64,000 nt of DNA from Sesamum alatum (GCA_034509735.1 JACGWO010000011.1:24846979-24910978), one strand, 5' to 3'. Positions 47,022 through 56,792 are shown, counted from the first letter of the stretch. Translations and numbers: made by a program. The notes: generated by a model from the letters alone, not told the origin.

Positions 47022-48410
47022 ATGCTGCCATGGTCAGCATTCGGCCATCTCATCCCATTTCTCCAGCTCTCCATCGCCTTAGCCAAATCAGGGATCCACG
47101 TCTCCTTCCTCGCAACTCCAAGAAACATCCTCAGACTCCCCAAAATCCCTCCAAATCTATCAAATTTCATAGATTTTGTACCCCTTCCACTCCCGAAACC
47201 GGAATCAAGTCCCCTGCCTGAATCCGCTGAAGCCACCGTCGACATCCCCGCCGACAAGATCCAGTACCTGAAGCTCGCCTGTGATCTCCTCCAGGAACCC
47301 GTCAGGGATTTCGTTTCAGAAAGATCACCCCACTGGATAATCGTAGACTTTTTCCATCACTGGGCTGTTGATATTGCTCAGGATTTCAACATCCCGATTG
47401 TCAGGTACTACGTTATTTCTGCTGCAACAGCAGTTTTCTTTGGGGCTCAGGCTCGCAATTTTGTTCGTGCTGACGGGAAAAAGAGATTGCTGCCTCAGAG
47501 CTGGACCCTCCCGCCTGAATGCCTCGATTTTCCGTCGACAGTTGCGTACCGGAAGCACGAAGCTGAAGAAATGCACCCTGGATATCTCGGGCAGAACGCG
47601 TCGGGGATGCCTGACGGGGCCCGGGCAGGTAAACTAATTCAGGCATGTAAAGCTATAGCCATACGTACCTGCCCTGAGTTCGAGGCCGATTACTTGAAAC
47701 TGCATGAAAAACTCACCGGAAAGCCTGTTTTTCCAGTGGGATTTCTCCCGCCGGAAAAAATGAAGCAGAGATCACGAACTTCTGAAGAAGAACCCTGGAG
47801 TGGAATTTTCCAGTGGTTGGACGAACAAAACCCGAGTTCAGTTGTTTTCGTGGGGTTCGGCAGCGAGTGCAAACTGAACAAAGATCAAATTCACGAGATA
47901 GCACACGGGGTTGAGCTTTCCGGGCTGCTATTTTTATGGGCCCTGAGAAAACCCGACTGGGCTGACGACGATGAGGATGCGTTTCCGGAGGGGTTCCGCC
48001 AGCGGACCGCCGCGAGAGGAGTGGCGTACGTGGGATGGGCGCCGCAGAGGGAGGTTCTCGGCCACCCGTCGGTCGGAGGGTGTTTGTTCCACGCGGGATG
48101 GGGCTCGATCATAGAGAGTTTGCAGTACGGGCATTGTCTTGTTTTTCTGCCGTTCATTATCGATCAGCCGTTGAATGCGCGGCTGTTGGTGGAGAAGGGT
48201 TTGGGAGTGGAAGTTGAAAGGGGTGAAGATGGGTCGTTCAGCCGATACGACATCGCAAAAGCTTTGGAGAAAGCCATGGTTTTGAAGGAAGGAGAAGAAG
48301 TTAGGGTTAGGGCTAGAGAAGCTGCAGGTGATGGGATTTTTGGAGATGAAAAACTCCATCATTCTTATGTTGAGAAATTTGTTGACTACCTTAAGAATCA
48401 GAAATTTTAA
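47022..48410 (+). CDS. UDP-glycosyltransferase, UGT91-like (possible start-codon loss)
   Basis: Intronless, 462 residues from the first ATG. Family 1 glycosyltransferases move a sugar from UDP-sugar to small acceptors in the cytosol; the UGT91 group often adds a sugar to an existing sugar of flavonoids or terpenoids. His9 (in AFGHLIPF) and Asp109 (IIVDFFHHW) fit the catalytic dyad. The 44-residue PSPG box runs from Trp339 to Gln382 (WAPQREVLGHP ... FIIDQ); the usual HCGWGS is HAGWGS here. The frame is open upstream to a stop at 46911, and SRDGSIHVAMLPW-like sequence runs through 46995-47030; ATT at 46992 stands where a start codon is expected, so the ATG at 47022 removes about ten residues including the first beta strand. 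Otherwise intact; substrate unknown. Confidence 0.85.
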   Translation: MLPWSAFGHLIPFLQLSIALAKSGIHVSFLATPRNILRLPKIPPNLSNFIDFVPLPLPKPESSPLPESAEATVDIPADKIQYLKLACDLLQEPVRDFVSERSPHWIIVDFFHHWAVDIAQDFNIPIVRYYVISAATAVFFGAQARNFVRADGKKRLLPQSWTLPPECLDFPSTVAYRKHEAEEMHPGYLGQNASGMPDGARAGKLIQACKAIAIRTCPEFEADYLKLHEKLTGKPVFPVGFLPPEKMKQRSRTSEEEPWSGIFQWLDEQNPSSVVFVGFGSECKLNKDQIHEIAHGVELSGLLFLWALRKPDWADDDEDAFPEGFRQRTAARGVAYVGWAPQREVLGHPSVGGCLFHAGWGSIIESLQYGHCLVFLPFIIDQPLNARLLVEKGLGVEVERGEDGSFSRYDIAKALEKAMVLKEGEEVRVRAREAAGDGIFGDEKLHHSYVEKFVDYLKNQKF

Positions 48411-48643
48411 TTTGAATTATATCACAAGTATATTATTTTCATCAAATTTATATACAGTTCAAGGAGAATAATCGATCAAAGGATAAGTGGATAAAAGAAT
48501 TGAGTTTGTAAGACTAATTTTTCATGCAGTGGAGAATTAAATAAGATATTATACATGAAATTTCAATTATGTAACATTTTGTTTTTGATTGATGGATTTG
48601 GTTCCAAATATTTCAAATTCATAATTACACATCAAACTTGTTT
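48411..48643. other. UGT 3' flank
   Basis: AT-rich, presumably 3' UTR and downstream DNA up to the target duplication AACTTGTTT at 48635-48643. No gene. Confidence 0.5.
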
Positions 48644-49068
48644 GGGAAAATTGCACTTTTGGTTCTATATGACACGGGTTGTTGCACTGTTGGTCTCGTT
48701 GTTTATGGGCTCAGTACTTTTGGTCCTACAGGAACCAAAAGTGTTGCACTTTTGATCCCGTCTCCATTAAGGTGTTAAATGATGGATGAAAAATCATTTT
48801 TGACCATTCAAACGTGGTTTTTATGGCTTGAAACCACTATTTATCTTCGGAGAGAATTCGATCACAATTTTCAGCCATTTTGGAGGGAATTTCTTCTAGG
48901 GATTATTATTGCACTCTTTTTGTTGGTCGTATGCATTTTAATAGCTTAAATTTAGCTCTATTTATTTATTTTTAATATACAATTTGTAATGATATAATTA
49001 GAATAAAATATTATATCCTATGATTATAATATTAAAATAAAATCACTGCAATTAAAAGCAAAAAATGA
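48644..49068 (+). repeat. MULE left TIR
   Basis: About 425 bp inversely matching 55893-56281. The left copy has an extra near-palindrome (TTTTGGTCCTACAGGAACCAAAAG, 48714-48740, in two parts). Confidence 0.8.
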
Positions 49069-49072
49069 TTGA

Positions 49073-49435
49073 CTGCATCGAAAGAAAAATATCCACTATT
49101 TGCAATATACAATTTAGCCATATTTTCCCCCGTCAACTATTCACAAATATGCAAGTTTACATCAAAAATTTTTGCCAATGTTTGCAAAAAAAAAAAAATA
49201 CAGATTTGCCCAAAACATCGATTACATCCAAAAAGGTGGCAGTAATCAGTTTAGGTTCTGTAGTTAGTTTTGCAAACTGCCACCTTTTTTGATGTAATTG
49301 ATTTTGTGGGCAAATCTGCAGTTTTATTTCAAAAATCGGCAATTTTTTTTTATGTAAATTGCATATTTTGAATAGTCGGCAAGGGGAGAAAATATGGCTA
49401 AATTGTATATTGCAAACAATGGATATTTTTCTTCA
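49073..49435. repeat. Foldback (palindromic) element
   Basis: Arms of about 160-170 bp: AAAAATATCCACTATTTGCA on the left is inverted as TGCAAACAATGGATATTTTT on the right, with GGTGGCAG and CTGCCACC near the centre. Probably a MITE inserted at the inner edge of the left MULE TIR, as the right TIR has no counterpart. Confidence 0.7.
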
Positions 49436-49916
49436 ATGGAAGAGAAAATTCCATTTTTGGTTCCACAATATAGAGGCTTTTGCAAGTTTGGTACCATACT
49501 TTTTAAAATAGTCAATTTTGATATTGTAGTTTATAGAAACTTGCAAATAAGGTACTTTACTTTCATTTTAGTCCCTCATCTTTGAAATCGTATCAATTTT
49601 GGTCCAAATTTTTTTTTTTTCAGAAATAGCACCCATACAATTCTATTCTGATCGGGCCCAACATGCTTCCGAAAATAAAATTAAGCCTCCATAAATTCAT
49701 ACCTTGGTTTGACCACTTTGTTGCTGGGTATTCAAGTCCTCGGTATTATGGACATCTTCCAACCACACTACCGCAACAGATGGTTCGCAGGTCCTTGGCT
49801 CCTTCAACAGCAAATAACATAGTCCTATTTTGTTTCCTACCTTAGGGCGTAAAATTATTCCAATAACATAGACTTAATAAAATTTTGGATGAACAATATT
49901 GGATAAAAGCCTTTAC

Positions 49917-49922
49917 TTTATT
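49917..49922 (-). terminator. Poly(A) signal of the pararetrovirus
   Basis: AATAAA on the minus strand, about 185 nt downstream of the start expected from the TATA box. In caulimoviruses the signal lies a similar short way past the start site, giving terminally redundant RNA. Confidence 0.6.
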
Positions 49923-50129
49923 GAAAAAATGCTTGAGATTTTATATAAATATTTAATCCTCTATAGGATGATGAGACAACTTCTTAGCCTCTCATGGAGA
50001 AAAGGACTTGACTCTTTAGGGAAATCCCCATACACTGAAAAACTTAAAACTCAAAAATTTGAAAGACACTGCTTATTGTTTGAAGAGCTGGAGAAGTTTT
50101 CTAATGTCCCTCAATTGCTTCCTATCTCT

Positions 50130-50138
50130 CTATTTATA
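50130..50138 (-). promoter_or_regulatory. Pararetroviral TATA box
   Basis: TATAAATAG on the minus strand, followed by AGAGATAGG. The start site would lie about 25-30 bp further left. Confidence 0.65.
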
Positions 50139-50182
50139 ATGGTCCGCGGACTTCAAACCCGAACTCCAACCTTGTTTCTATA

Positions 50183-50202
50183 TGACGTCACTGCGTCCGT
50201 CA
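50183..50202 (-). promoter_or_regulatory. as-1-like element (tandem TGACG)
   Basis: On the minus strand one TGACG starts at 50202 and a TGACGTCA starts at 50190, so the two motifs are 12 bp apart. This is the spacing of the as-1 element of the 35S promoter, a binding site for TGA-type bZIP factors. It lies about 45 bp upstream of the TATA box. Confidence 0.7.
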
Positions 50203-50210
50203 CCTCTTTT

Positions 50211-50549
50211 GGGGAAATATTTATTTTTCGTCCCATATCTTAGGACCTTTTTTATTTGGTCTCATTTATTGCATTTGTCTCACATTTAGTCCCATTTTTT
50301 TAATCTTTTCCTCAAATTTGATCCCAAACAGCATTTTTCGTCAAATTGTTAACGGAGCCGTCAACAGTGGCAGAGTCTTACCCTAATAACAAACTTGACA
50401 AATCCATCAACAATTTGACGGAAAATGTTGTTTGAGACCAAATTTGAGAAGATATCGAACAAATGGGACTAAATGTGAGACAAATGCAACAAATGGGACC
50501 AAATCAAAAAAGGCCCTAAGATATGGGATCAAAAAAGCAATTTTCCCCC
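50211..50549. mobile_element. Palindromic MITE upstream of the viral promoter
   Basis: Arms starting GGGGAAATATTTATTTTTCG and, inverted, GGGGGAAAATTGCTTTTTTG share CCCATATCTTAGG and CATTTGTCTCACATTTAGTC over about 150 bp. CCTCTTTT before and CTTCTTTT after may be a decayed 8-9-bp duplication, as in MULE-type MITEs. It separates the second viral ORF from the as-1-like element. Confidence 0.75.
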
Positions 50550-51052
50550 TTCTTTTTGCTATCAACTTTCCGGCTGTGGTCATTATGGCTTGTCAGCCAT
50601 GTGTTTTCCAGCTGGTGTCCTTTGCTTTTCTGACTGTTGACGGTTTTGTCTTCTTCTACCAACACTCTTCTTTTTTATTTTTTACATCTTCAGGTTTTTA
50701 CCTCATTGTAAAATTCCTTTCTTTTATCCTTCTCTGGTTTTGGTTCGGGTTTATTTTGGGTTACCCGAATCCTTGTTGCGAATAAGGGCTTTTCCTACTT
50801 CTCACAACAAGAGCATATGTGGTTATGCCGTTGTCCAACATGCATCATATTGCATGCCTTCTTTCGTGTGGCCTCCGTTGCAAACAGCTTATTTTCCCAT
50901 ATGAGCATTCTTTTCTTTTCGAATAAGCTCTCTGCAAACTCGGTGTTTTTTCCTGTCATGGAATTTAACACGAATGATCCATTTAATTTAGTTGAAAATA
51001 TTTTAAATGGATACTTGACTTTGTCCATCTCAATGAGACAGACCGAGAACAC

Positions 51053-52008
51053 TCAAGTTCTTCTGGTAGATATGTCATCTTCACTGAGGGAAGATATCAG
51101 GGGAGCTTCTCCTATGGCAGTCTTGACTCTGTTAAATGCTACTATGTGAGGTCTCTGTAACTTGATAAAATAAAATGTTGGCTGAGACCCTTTTCGTGCG
51201 AGTTCTGGAGCTATTGAAACGAACACGAGCTCCAAAATGTCTCCTCGTTTGAGGTGGGGATTGTTCTGCCATGCATCATAAACCACCTCACTAATCCATT
51301 CCGAAAGTTTTGAGATTTCCAAAAATCCATGTGATATAGTATGAACTGAAGCAAGGGCTCCAAAGTCATACCATTCTCGTACTTCTTCTGGGTTAGACCC
51401 TTCGAGCATCCAGGTCCTGTTATATTTTCCGGATGTGTCTACAATGGTCTTGCTTGGATTAATGATTTTTCGGGAAATAAGTTTTTCCAATGATCTCTGA
51501 TAGCCTTGTCAAGCAGAAACAGAAGATAAAGATTCATTAGTATTAACCTTAGAAGTGCCTGTCATCAGCCTAAGGTTAATCTCTTTCTTTTTTACCCTAG
51601 AGGTGCTGGGTTGACTTGAATTATCAGGAGTTTGCACTTTTTTTAACTCAACTTTGCCTTTTCACCAGATTTTGGCGATGGCCTTGTGCAAGTAGTACTT
51701 GAATCTATTGTTACAGGTCTAGAGCCATGTTCTCTAATTGTAGGTTTAAAGCCCTGCTCTTTTAATTCTCGGGCCATCACTGAAGATGATGCCTTTAGAA
51801 TTGGTTATAGTATGTCGTTCCATAACGAGCCTGAGACTAGTTTGGTACTCCTGATGGCGATCTGGACAGTGTCAAGATCAGCTTGTTGGGCCTGGCCAGC
51901 TATCTGGGCTTTAACCGTCAGCTGTCCAAATCTCTTGTTAATCTCCTCAAGGTTCTCCCCGAGGTGCCTGAGTCTTATAATGACGGAGTCTGCTTTAGAT
52001 GCCGCCAT
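51053..52008 (-). pseudogene. Pararetroviral second ORF
   Basis: Two open stretches on the minus strand, 52008-51805 (MAASKADSVIIRLRHLGENL, helical) and 51490-51053 (with YNRTWMLEGSNPEEVREW and HLKRGDILELVFVSIAP), are separated by stops. They lie between RT/RNase H and the viral promoter, where caulimoviruses keep their last ORF (transactivator or a lineage-specific ORF). I cannot assign the protein by sequence. A later frame (51052-50795) may continue it. Confidence 0.5.
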
Positions 52009-52129
52009 CTCTTGTCAAGAAATCTGCAAAAATATTTTCATGAGAGTTGATGATGACAATATTATAACAATAATATTAGCATTCTGCTTACCATCTAATA
52101 ATACGTGCTTTCTCAATTTTTGATTCAAG

Positions 52130-53450
52130 TTTATTTTTTTAAGAAAGTTTTAACATTTGTATTATCAACTTTTAACGTAAATTCTTTAGCCAGTAAAAAT
52201 AAAGGTCACTTCTTGAAAGCCTTCCAAACCGCAAAGAATTCTTTCTCGTTGATATGCCATAGTTGGGCTTGTTGCTCATTGAACAACCCTCATGTGTATC
52301 TACATGGTTCTTCACCAGTAGTTGCCTTTCTCATGAGCACTGCTGCTCATCTGTAATTATTGGCGTCCGTATAGACTATCAACTCATCTTCGTCTTGTGG
52401 GGTTGCAAGCTTTGGCAGATTATTGCAAACCTGTTTCAACTCACTAACCCTTTGCGTATGAATTTCCACCATTTCCACTTTGAACTTTTGTTTCTTTCAA
52501 AAGTGGTCGGAAATCTTTTCTATATTTTGCAATATCCTTGATGAATACTCCTGCAAAATTGACAACCCCCAAGAAGTTTTGAAGTTGCTTCTTATCTTTA
52601 AGAATGTCAGGAAAATTGCAAATCTTTCTACAATGTATTCCTGCAACTTAATACCTATTTCGTTAATAAGAATTCCTACAAATTCAATTTTATTGACAGT
52701 TATAATAGCTTCTTTTCATAAAGCACTAAACCCTCTTTATGACATGCATCAGAAAATATTTCAAGATATTTGATATGACCCTGTATACTTTTGGATGCAA
52801 TCAAAATATCGTCTATGTAGACAAACATAAACTCTAGATGGTCTTTGAAAAGATTATCCATTTTTCTTTGAAATATCTGGGGTGCATTGGCAAGTCCCAT
52901 AGGAAGTACATTCCAGATATATTATCCTTGTGGTGTGGAAAATGCAGTGTATTTCTTTGAATCATTTTCCATCTTAATCTGATAAAATCCAAATTTACAA
53001 TCGAACTTGGAAAACACTTTAGCACCTTTAATGCGATCAATTAAGTGTTCTCTACTTGGGATGTAATAACCATCAAATCCTAATATTCTATTAATGCCTT
53101 GATAGTTAATAACTAACCTGGGCTTACCTATTTTTATCTCACCATGGTTTCTTATCAGAAAACCAGGGCTACTATAGGCAGAGACTCCAAGCTTGATGAG
53201 TCTAAGATTGATATGCTCTTCGATAATCTCATGTATATCTTACTACTTCAATAGCTCCTATGTGGATCTATTTCATAGTAACCACTACTTCTTCCTTGAG
53301 TTTACTTAATTCTTCAAGAATTTCTTCACTAGGAATAAGCTGCATTTCCATCACATTACTAGTAAGTTCCATAGGAATTGTAAACTCGCCTGAACTTACT
53401 TTGTAGATTATATGATGTTTCCTCTGGTTCAATCCTATCTGGTTGAGGAC
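52130..53450 (-). pseudogene. Pararetroviral reverse transcriptase and RNase H
   Basis: On the minus strand the RT fingers lie near 53300-53050. 52900-52700 reads MGLANAPQIFQRKMDNLFKD and EFMFVYIDDILIASKS, with the catalytic YIDD. HHKDNISGMYFL-like sequence just before it is out of frame. Further left (52680-52130) the region aligns by position with RNase H but is too decayed to show its catalytic residues. RT would convert pregenomic RNA to DNA. Broken by at least two frameshifts. Confidence 0.8.
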
Positions 53451-53589
53451 TCTACCGAATCACTTTCTGTTTCTTCCTCGTAGATGCTTTCGTCTGAGGG
53501 AAGATCTTCGAATTAGTAGATTGGTACCAAGTCGTCATAGTAGACTACATTAAGGATGTCATTCGTGGCTTCAAACTGTCGTGATTCAC

Positions 53590-53900
53590 CATGTTCTGCA
53601 GGCAATCTGGTGATATGTGTCCTTTTGCACCGCACGTCCAACAATTACAATCTTTGAAACTTTCATTGGCTCGAGTATGAGCTTGTTTGAAAGTTCTTCT
53701 CATAGGGGTTCTCCCTGCGGATCTTGCATCTGTTTGTCGAGATCCTTGGGATGAAGCTCTTGTTGGTCCTGTTCCCTGTCCAGATTTGTATGATCTGGCC
53801 TTTGATTTGAACCACCATGATCTCCTTCTGAAAGAGGATTTTCTGGAACCCTGGAATAAGAGTCACTACCCTGTTTTCTCCTCTTCTTTTGCCCACTTGA
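53590..53900 (-). pseudogene. Pararetroviral capsid C-terminus with CCHC finger
   Basis: A Lys/Arg-rich segment leads to CWTCGAKGHISPDC (minus strand, about 53650-53605), a C-X2-C-X4-H-X4-C nucleic-acid-binding finger. This arrangement after the capsid domain is known from caulimovirus coat proteins. Confidence 0.75.
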
Positions 53901-54050
53901 TTCTCCTATAATGGTTGGAAAATTGTTATTATCATAACAGAGAGGGGTTTTTTTGATCTGACCTTTCAGTCTTTTTATGTTCTTCTAGACAGATGCTTGA
54001 GAACGCCAATCCTTCAGTTTGTCTTTGAGGAAAGACATTCGTCGTGCCAC

Positions 54051-54485
54051 CTAATCTAGTTGTCCTTCAGGTACTTTGTATGATTGTATCAATATTTCCC
54101 TCCATGGATTACAAATCTTTGCAAAGAACATCGGAGCAACTATTTCGGTTGCTACTCCACTCTGGAAGAAATACTTGCGGAACCAATAGATATATTCATC
54201 TATTGCACAAATATTCCTTAACTCGAGGGCAAAGAGGGCTTGTGGGTACTCTCTAGCCTTTTCGGCTCTACTTCCTTCGAAGTATCCGTCTCCGATGAAG
54301 TGTATTTTAATCAATTTTCTGAGTCTTTCCGTGATAGCACTTTTAGACTCCTTGGTTAGGATACTTGCTTTGGTGTCTCCTAGGGTGTTATCCCATCCGA
54401 CCTTCACAAAACCTTCCAAACTTAACTCCAATAACCTTATGAAGTTCTCCTTGTCAAGTTCTAATGTGGTTGTTACTATCTTCAT
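54051..54485 (-). pseudogene. Pararetroviral capsid-like domain
   Basis: An open stretch of 144 codons on the minus strand. It contains FALELRNICAIDEYIYWFRK then YFFQSGVATEIV, a pattern like the central part of Caulimoviridae capsid proteins (L.NLC.ID.Y...F.KYFY), plus FFAKICNPWREIL. The frame is closed at 54051 and sequence resumes in the CCHC region in another frame. Confidence 0.7.
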
Positions 54486-54610
54486 GGTTGTAACCTATTC
54501 GTTATCAACTTTTCAATGTTTCAAAATTCGATGATATCCAGGCTGAGTATAGTGCCATATGGATGTAAAGGTTGGAGCATAGTTCTTGCCAATGGTGTAT
54601 TTTCAGGCAC

Positions 54611-55523
54611 TCATCGTGGCTTTCGTCCCGGGTTTTCTCTTAATTTGGTTCCCACGAACGTTAGGGTGGTGCTGGTGTGGAAATCCGTTCCTTCTCTCAT
54701 TGGATGATCCTGTGAGGGATCATTTGAGCTTGTACTTCCCTCCGGCTGTAGTGCTGGAGCAATTTCGTTGGTTTGGGTGTTGACTAGATCCACGTTCCCA
54801 AGTTGGGAAAAGGATTCAGCTAACTCCTACAGATCTGATAGATCCACCCTTGATATCTCCATTACTTTATGGATTTGATGATTTCAAGGATTAGATCTTC
54901 TTGCATTTTTTGCTTCGGGATCTCCGTCGCCTTTCCTTTTTGATGTAGAAGAGGTACTGGTCCAAAGGCGTCCTTGATGCGCTCTTGGTGGGATCTGGAT
55001 GTCTCAGGGGTATTCCTTTGGTTTGTTTTCAAATCCGTAAGATCCTTGCGTAAATCTGGAATTATCTTCAGGATCTCATCCATCTTTTGGCTCACGTGTC
55101 TATTTTCATAGGAATGTGGATTAACTTATGTCCATAGTTTTGAACTGTTTTCTGGATCCTCTTAGATCTTGAGAGATTTTTGAAGTGTCCCGCTCGAGTT
55201 CATTCCAATGAGTTCCTTTAGTCATTGGCTTTAGAACTGTATTGATTCAGGAATTTAACCATTCTGTTTCTCCTGGTTGGGATTCTACCATGGATCTCAG
55301 CTGCATGTAGACATCTCACCGCATTTCCTAGTAACGTATGTCGGACCTGGTAATTTCTCAACCATTCCTCTCTTTCTTCTTCAGTAAGAAGATTCAAGTC
55401 AATCCTTCTCGGACTGTTGTCAATTTTCTTAAGACTTTCCATAAGAAAATTCTTTTTCTGTATTTTCAGAATCTGAAAATATTCCCTATTTTCATTGTAA
55501 CTCGAACTCTCATTCGATTCCAT
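54611..55523 (-). pseudogene. Pararetroviral N-terminal ORF fragments
   Basis: Three small minus-strand frames: 55523-55218 (acidic/basic, with NLLTEEEREEWLRNYQVRH), 55095-54862 (heptad-like MSQKMDEILKIIPDLRKDL, probably a coiled coil) and 54793-54611 (Ser/Thr/Pro-rich). They lie just after the primer site and before the capsid. No movement-protein motif is recognised, so part of the N-terminal coding region may be deleted. Confidence 0.5.
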
Positions 55524-55597
55524 ACTTTTTAAAGATCTCCTCCATTAGGATAAAATATCAATATGTAATAAAAAGAAATATTTCTTTAGTAAACTTA

Positions 55598-55610
55598 GGC
55601 TCTGATACCA
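55598..55610 (-). other. tRNA-Met primer binding site of the pararetrovirus
   Basis: TGGTATCAGAGCC on the minus strand, an exact match to the initiator tRNA-Met complement. It marks position 1 of caulimovirus genomes and is the right end of the recognisable viral sequence. Confidence 0.85.
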
Positions 55611-55612
55611 TT

Positions 55613-55892
55613 TTCATGCACAGGGTACTAAATCTAAAATTTAGGCAAAATCCGTGTGAAAAATAAATTTAGGGGACTAGAAATGATATTATCAAAAGAT
55701 AAGGCACGGTACTAAAACTGCCAGTTTCAAAACTAAGGTACTAAATTTCCAAACTTTCATACACTACGGTATCAAACTTGTCAGACTCCCCATTGTATGG
55801 TACTGAAATTCACCTTTTTGAAAATCATGGTATCAAAATTGCAAAGTGGCCAATAGTATGTACTTTTTTTGCATTTATCCCTCAATACAGTT
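55613..55892. other. Inner flank of the MULE right TIR
   Basis: Repeated phrases of the type GGTACTAAAACTG, GGTACTAAATTTCC and GGTATCAAACTTG in non-coding DNA. Similar phrases occur in inverted sense at 49488-49610, so both are subterminal parts of the MULE. Confidence 0.55.
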
Positions 55893-56281
55893 AGTCATTT
55901 TTTTGCTTTTAATTGCAGTGATTTTATTTTAATTTTGCAATCACAAAATATAATATTTCATTCTAATTATATCATTACAAATTAAAAATTACATAAATTT
56001 AGCTAATCAAGCTATCAAAATGCATACAACCAACAAAAGGAGAACAATAATAATCCCTACAAGAAATTACAGCCAAGATGGCTAGAAAATCTAATCTAGT
56101 TCCCTTCAAATATGAATAGTAGTTTCCAGCCATAAAAACCATCTTTGAATGGTCAAAGGTGGTTTTTCATCCATCAATTAGCATCTTTAATAGAGATGGG
56201 ACCAAGAGTGTTGAGCCCATAAATAATGGGACCAAAAGTGCAACAACTCATGTCTTATGGAACCAAAGGTGCAATTTTCCC
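55893..56281 (-). repeat. MULE right TIR
   Basis: About 390 bp, inverse match to the left TIR, ending GTGCAATTTTCCC before the duplication AACTTGTTT. Confidence 0.8.
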
Positions 56282-56290
56282 AACTTGTTT

Positions 56291-56792
56291 GGATGAATTC
56301 ATACAATTTCAAATTATTGAACTTTCATTTTAAACGATATTTTATGGCATTGTGATGGACTTTAAATTCATTCAATATGGAGTCATTTGAAATTCTTACT
56401 TCAAAATCCTCTCATCAAATTCAAATACAGCTAAAGGAATCGTTGCGATTAATTCTGTTGAAATGAATAAATATTTTCAGTTATGTTTTGATCAGCAAAT
56501 ATTTGTATTTTAATTGATGCTAACCTCATCAAGATCAATTTGGCAACAACTCACACATGATGTCTTAGCTTAGTGGTTAATACTGAAATTTTATGAGCAA
56601 ATTTGAGGTAATGGACACGATTCTCACCGAACATGTGGGTATGTCTCAATCTTACTTATGTGAGTTTATTGTAATTTGTTTCATTGTTCTAGTTATATGA
56701 CCGTATTGATTGAATTAATGTATTGCCATTTTATTTGAATATTAATGTAATTAAAAAAATGGCAACAATTTCATAATATTTCTCTTCGTTTG
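56291..56792. other. Intergenic sequence between MULE and Tat-3
   Basis: AT-rich. A stretch near 56560-56660 (TTAGCTTAGTGGTTAATACTG) has a tRNA-like B-box flavour and may be a SINE fragment; no gene is seen. Confidence 0.35.

Larger units (their letters stand above)
49640..55612 (-). mobile_element. Endogenous pararetrovirus (Caulimoviridae), decayed
   Basis: Read leftward from a tRNA-Met primer site (55598-55610): small N-terminal ORFs, a capsid-like region, a basic segment with a CCHC finger, reverse transcriptase with a YIDDIL box, RNase H remnant, a second ORF, then a promoter with TATA box and as-1-like element and a poly(A) signal. This order and the promoter are those of plant pararetroviruses, not of LTR elements, and no LTRs flank it. 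Numerous stops, frameshifts and an inserted MITE make it inactive. Genus not determined; a single large polyprotein followed by a second ORF recalls florendovirus-type organisation. Confidence 0.8.
48644..56281. mobile_element. Mutator-like element with long TIRs, enclosing a pararetrovirus
   Basis: The ends read GGGAAAATTGCACTTTTGGTT and, inverted, AACCAAAGGTGCAATTTTCCC. The 9-bp sequence AACTTGTTT flanks both (48635-48643 and 56282-56290). Inverted similarity extends about 0.4 kb inward. A 9-bp duplication and long TIRs are the marks of MULEs. No MULE transposase is seen. Between the TIRs lie a foldback element, an endogenous pararetrovirus and a further MITE. Confidence 0.85.

Noticed and set aside
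46970..48362. Several open frames antisense or out of frame to the UGT gene
   Set aside because: They are shadows of the well-supported UGT frame, favoured by its higher GC content.
51686..52773. Plus-strand open frames opposite the pararetroviral region
   Set aside because: They are antisense to the viral ORFs; the minus strand holds the recognisable RT motif, so these are shadows.
49640..55612. The pararetrovirus as a potentially active virus
   Set aside because: Stops and frameshifts occur in all coding parts, parts of the N-terminal and RNase H regions are missing or unreadable, and a MITE is inserted before the promoter.
55600..55892. Extra viral sequence right of the primer site
   Set aside because: The repeated GGTACTAAA/GGTATCAAA phrases resemble the subterminal MULE sequence on the left side (49488-49610), not viral coding or leader sequence.
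56560..56660. tRNA-like or SINE fragment
   Set aside because: A phrase recalls a Pol III B box, but no A box at proper distance, no poly-A tail and no target duplication were found.
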